Assembly: GCF_042453785.1 (NCBI RefSeq)
Contig: NC_091676.1
Span: 7,501 to 71,500 of the forward strand
Direction: 5' to 3'
From: Malus domestica
Lineage: Eukaryota > Streptophyta > Magnoliopsida > Rosales > Rosaceae
DNA length: 64,000 bases
In this document: piece after piece, positions 59,453-64,000 of the stretch
How the letters are laid out: every line of letters begins with the position of its first letter
How positions within the stretch are numbered: position 1 is the stretch's first letter
Program-made: the position numbers and the translations under genes
The notes under the pieces: generated by a model
Databases searched by the model: none
Told to the model about the DNA's origin: nothing
What the model saw: only the letters and a program-made list of their open reading frames with translations

Positions 59453-60065
59453 ATACCCCACATTTGAGTTGCAATTTCATTCAAACACCACCAATATACG
59501 GATAACACCCCACATTTGAATGCAAATGTATGACTAAGCTACCTAAAACTGAGAGAGAATAGACATGATATGCATCGAGTGAAGTGTCTTTTGGACTTGA
59601 ACTTACCTTAGTGAAAACATATCGGGTGTACTTGGTGATGCAGTGGATGTGGAAGATCTTGAACTGTTCACCGCAGTAGTAAACCGAGACAATATGCTAC
59701 ACACATATCATGTCTGCCACACGTCAATTTATACGATTGTGTTCATTTTGGCTCTGAACAGATCCCGGATTTCATAGGAGTTTTAGAGAATTTAGCCATG
59801 TCAATTATCATAAATGCGACCCCATTTACTCCTATATAGGTGACATTAATTAAGAATAGTCTGCCATATTCCTCTTGATAACAAGATATTAATGTCATTA
59901 AATGTATAAAACATAACCCCTTAAACTTCAACAGACAACACACATTATATCATAAGAATGGGTAAGTTGTTTGTTCAACTTTTGAATCAAACTCAACCAG
60001 TTTGCCTATTGAACCTAGACCATGGGATCTCCAATCAGCTAGGTTAGGTTTCCGCCCAATTTGAT

Positions 60066-63000
60066 TCATTGAATTGGCTTGAGACCCATTCCCCTAGATG
60101 TAAATAATATTTGCTCTCTTGGTAGGCCTTTTGTCAAAGGATCAGCTATATTTTCCTTTGACTTCACATAATCAATGGATATTATTCCATTGGAGAGCAA
60201 CTTCTTAAGAGTATTATGTCGATGCTTGATGTGACGTGACTTCCCATTGTATACATGACTTTTGGCCTTTGATTGCACGGCCATATTGTCACAATGTACA
60301 CATATAGCCGTTACCGGCTTTGGCCACATTGGAATATCCTCCAGGAAATTTTTGAGCCACTCGACTTTTTCGCCAGCCAAGTCTAAAGCTATAAACTCGG
60401 ACTCCATGGTGGACCGAGCTATACATTTCTATTTAGAGGATTTCCAAGATATTGCTGCACCTCCCAAGGTAAAAACATATCTACTTGTCGACTTGGATTA
60501 TGTAGTGTCAGAAATCCAATTGGCATCACTGAAGCCTTCTACAATAGGAGGATACTTTGTGTAGTGTAATCCGTAGTCAAATGTATTTTTCAAATACCTT
60601 AACACTCTTACTAAAGCATCCCAATGCTCTTATGCCGGATTACTTGTATATTTACTAAGCCTACTTACTGCATAAGCTAAGTCGGGCCTAGTTGAATTCA
60701 TCAAGTACATTAGACTTCCAATTACTTGAGAATATTCAAGTTGAGATATGGCATCGCCTTTATTTTTCTCCAACTTGCATCCAGCATCAAAAGGAGTTGC
60801 AGCAGGTTTGCAGTCAAACTGACCAAACCTTCATAATATTTTTTCTGCATAATGGGATTGTGCGAGGACATATCCTTCACTATTTCTCTTAATTTGAATT
60901 CCTAAAAGGACATCGGCTTGACCTAAGTCTCTCATGTCAAAACTTGAATTCAACATTTTCTTTGTGTTGTATATTACATTTTTATCGCTTCCCATTATGA
61001 GCATATCATCCACATACAAGCAGACAACAACACAAGTTTTATCATTACTCTTAATGTAGACACATTTATCAGATTCATTTATTTTGAACCCATGTGTCAA
61101 CAAAGTATGATCAAATTTCTCGTGCCATTGTTTTGGTGCTTGTTTAAGTCCATATAATAACTTAACTAATTTGCACACTTAGCTTTCTTATCCTTTAAGC
61201 ACGAACCCCTCATGTTGTTCCATGTATATTTCTTCATCTAGTTCTCCATTTAAAAATGCTATTTATACATCCATTTGATGTATATCAAAGTTGTATACAG
61301 CCGCAATTGCTATTAACGTCCTAATTGACGTTATGCGAGAAACTGGAGAATAGGTGTTGAAATAATCTAACCCTTCTTTTTGGCGATAACCTTTAGCTAC
61401 TAAACGTGCCTTGAACTTATCAATGGTTCCATCCGCCTTAAGTTTCTTCTTGAAAATCCATTTATGACCAATTGGTTTACTACCCAGAGGTAAATCAACC
61501 AATTCCCATGTGTTATTTTCCATAATGGATTCCATTTCACTTTTAATTGCTTCTTTCCATAAAGGATCCTCAGAAGAAGACATTGCTTCTTTAAAAGTTA
61601 TAGGTTCATTCTCAGATAAGAAAGCAATGAAATCTGGTCCAAAGTTTTTAGAAACTTTGATTCTTTTTCCTCTTCTTGGTTCCACATCATTTCCTTAGAC
61701 ACCAGAAGAAGAGGCTTCATCATGACTATGATCATGAACCCTCTTTGTATTAGAACCAGATTCCTTTTCTTTGTAAGGAAATATATCCTCAAAGAATTCT
61801 GCATCGCTGATTCTAATATAGTGTTAACATGTATCTCAGAAATCGAAGATTTTACAACAAGGAACCTATAAGCAGCATTATTATTTGCATATCCAATGAA
61901 TACACAATCAATAGTTTTAGGTCCTAGTTTCGTTCTTTTTGGTAACGGAACTTGCACCTTTGCTAAGCAACCTCACACTTTGAGGGTTTGATAAGTGGGT
62001 CTATGTCCTTTCCATAGTTCATAAGGTGACTCGTCAATCTTCTTTAGAGGAACCTTATTCAATATGGTATTTGCAGTAAGTAAAGCTTCACTCCACAAAC
62101 TGTGTGGAAGCCCTGAACTATTTAACATGGAATTAATCATATCTTTGAATGTTCTATTTTTTATTTCAGCAACACCATTTTGTTGTGGTGTGTATGGAGT
62201 CGTTGTTTGATATATAATTCCATGTTGTGCACAAAAATCTGAGAAGGCAGTAGACTCATACTCTCCGCCTCTATCGGATCTAAGTGCTTTGATTTTTCTC
62301 TCAAGTTGATTTTCAACTTCGGCCATATATGTCTTAAACATATTCAAAGCTTCGTCCTTGCTATGAATCAAATAAACATAGCAATACTTACTGCAATCCT
62401 CAATAAAAGTGACATAATAATTCTTTCCTCCACGAGTTGGTGTGGATTTAAAGTCACAAAGATCACTATGAATTAATCCAAGTAATTCATTTGATCTTTC
62501 CAGAATTGACTTTCTCGTTTGCCTAGCAATTTTCGATTCAGTACATGTTTCACACTTATGATTAAAATCAATTTCGAATTTAGGTAATAATTCTAATTTA
62601 ACCATTTTATGCATGGAACGAAAATTAACATGTCCTAATCTAGCATGCCAAATATTAGAAGACTCAACAATATAAGTAGAAGCATTTATTTTATTAGCAT
62701 CATCAATGGCAATTACATTGAGTTTCACGAGGCCATCAGCCGCATAACCATTTCCAACAAACATCCCACCCTTGGTAAGTACACATTTGTTGGATTCCAT
62801 TACAAGTTTAAAACCCTTAGCAATCAGAATAGGTCCAGAAACCAAGTTTCTCCTTATTTCAGGAACATGCAGCACATTCAGCAAGGTGAGACTCTTTCTA
62901 GATGTGAATTTGAGTACCACTTTGCCTTTGCCATCAACGCAGATGAGGCAGAATTGCCCATATACAGCTTTTCTCCATGGGCAGCAGGATGGTATTCAGT

Positions 63001-64000
63001 GAATAGATTTCTGTCAGCGCAGATGTGCTTAGTAGCACCAGTATCCAACAGCCATTCACTGACATTTGAGACCATGTTGACCACGAATACAACATCAGCC
63101 AATTCTCCATTGGTGGTTGCCATGTTAGCATGGTTATTGTTGTTTCCGTTGGCATGATTTCCATCATTGCGATGATAACAATCTTGTGCCTTATGACCAG
63201 ATTTGCCACACACATAGCATGCGCCCTTAATCTTTTTCAGATTCTTGCCTTTGGGAGCAAGGGCAGATTGTATAAACTGCTTGGTTTTATGAGCCTTATT
63301 ATTCTTCGGCTTGGCCTTGGAGTTTCCTCCCTCAACATAATTTGCATTGACTTCAATGGCAGCAAACCCTCCAGAACGGTCTGTCTTTCTGTGGTCTTCT
63401 TCCACTAGTAACCTCAGGATCAAATCTTCCATATTCATCTCACAACGCTTGTGTTTGAGATAAATTTTGAAGTCATTCCACGAAGTTGGGCAATTTTTCA
63501 ATTATCGCCCCAACTTGGAAATGCTCATTGATCTCGCATCCCTCGGAGTGCAGTTCATAGATCAATTTCTGGATTTCTTGGACCTGAAAGACAACAGATT
63601 TTGAATCCACCATTGTATATTTGAGAAACTTATTGATAACAAATTTCTTTGAACCAGCATCATCAATCTTATACTTTTTCTCCAGGGATTCCCACAATTC
63701 CTTTGTTGTCTTGCACAGAGAATAAATGTCGTAGAGATTGTCATCCAAACTATTTAGAATATAATTCCTGCAACAAAACTCGGAATGATTCCAAGCTTCA
63801 ATTGCCATGACAGTCTCTTTCGTCATTGGATTCTCATTAGACTTCGGAGCTTCTTCTTTGACAACATGAGCGAGATTCATTGTTGTCAGGAAGAACAAAA
63901 TCTTTTGTTGCCATCTCTTGAAGTCCAGCCCTTTGAACTTCTCAGGCTTTTCAGAGTATTTTGGCACAGCGCCATTCACATTTACAGATTGTTAATCCAT
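60066..64000 (-). pseudogene. Copia 2 gag-pol with stops and frameshifts
   Basis: Recognisable pieces occur in at least three frames: gag 63979-63473, gag/knuckle/protease 63501-62878, integrase 62920-61973, a short integrase tail 61957-61598, first RT part 61685-61263, second RT part 61178-60831 and RNase H 60407-60066. Breaks include frameshifts near 63490, 62900 and 61790 and stops at 61975 (Trp to stop in the CW/GCL box region) and 61265 (after HQMDV). An ATG-GAT-TAA at the window edge suggests that even the start of gag is damaged. It cannot encode a full polyprotein and looks older than the other two full-length elements. Confidence 0.85.

Larger units (their letters stand above)
58656..64000 (-). 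mobile_element. Ty1/copia element 2, degenerate, truncated by the window end
   Basis: Minus-strand element with, from the right: gag (63979-63473), CCHC knuckle (CYVCGKSGHKAQDC, about 63215), protease (LLDTGATKHIC, about 63050), integrase, RT with an intact YVDD (about 61015), RNase H (ESEFIALD at 60407 to ADPLTKGL), purine tract and 3' LTR. The 5' LTR is outside the window. Domain wording (NIADPLTKGLP, YGLKQAPKQWHEKFD) suggests a Tork-like group. About 600 bp between the RNase H stop and the LTR is non-coding. Confidence 0.85.

Overview
This is nuclear DNA from a flowering plant. It is AT-rich, the genes are split by many GT-AG introns, and LTR retrotransposons make up much of the sequence. 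The encoded proteins are eudicot-like. The combination of host genes and repeats would fit a woody eudicot such as a Rosaceae member (apple/pear type), but that genus-level guess rests on general resemblance, not on a search.

Layout. (1) 0.8-9.3 kb, minus strand: LCBK1-type sphingoid long-chain-base kinase, 8 coding exons, 767 aa, with a SINE (14-bp target duplication), a hairpin and microsatellites in its introns. (2) 10.6-20.4 kb: a gene-free block of old, nested long terminal repeats of Gypsy type, including two candidate solo LTRs (11159-13440 and 13647-16376) with internal minisatellites. (3) 21.6-22.1 kb, plus strand: intronless FTRA, the variable subunit of ferredoxin-thioredoxin reductase. 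(4) 23.4-31.3 kb, minus: KTN80, the katanin p80 WD40 subunit, 18 coding exons, 802 aa, with one GC-AG intron. (5) 32.8-37.4 kb, minus: a complete but coding-dead Ty1/copia element whose two ~155-bp LTRs are nearly identical. (6) 37.7-52.6 kb, plus: a 14.9-kb Ty3/gypsy element of the Tat lineage with 512-bp LTRs (one difference seen by eye), TACAT target duplication, a single 2002-codon gag-pol frame, two antisense genes between pol and the 3' LTR, and blocks of tandem repeats. (7) 52.8-54.5 kb, minus: a six-exon gene for a plastid-type DUF3531 protein, 298 aa. (8) 55.7-58.0 kb, minus: a decayed, 3'-truncated GH27 alpha-galactosidase gene. (9) 58.7-64.0 kb, minus: a second, degenerate Ty1/copia element running off the window end.

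The host genes look functionally unrelated (sphingolipid signalling, chloroplast redox control, microtubule severing, a plastid protein); their proximity is ordinary plant gene order. The most interesting part is the Tat element. It looks newly inserted and has an unbroken polyprotein frame, yet its reverse-transcriptase catalytic motif reads Y-V-N-D instead of Y-V-D-D. It carries a four-exon antisense gene (668 aa as modelled) and a second antisense ORF broken by one stop. Its LTR holds three tandem CCAAT plus CACGTG-like modules upstream of a TATA box. The neighbouring copia shows the same paradox of young LTRs around dead coding sequence, which suggests mobilisation in trans. All exon models here were derived by eye from splice consensus, reading phase and family knowledge; no alignment was run.
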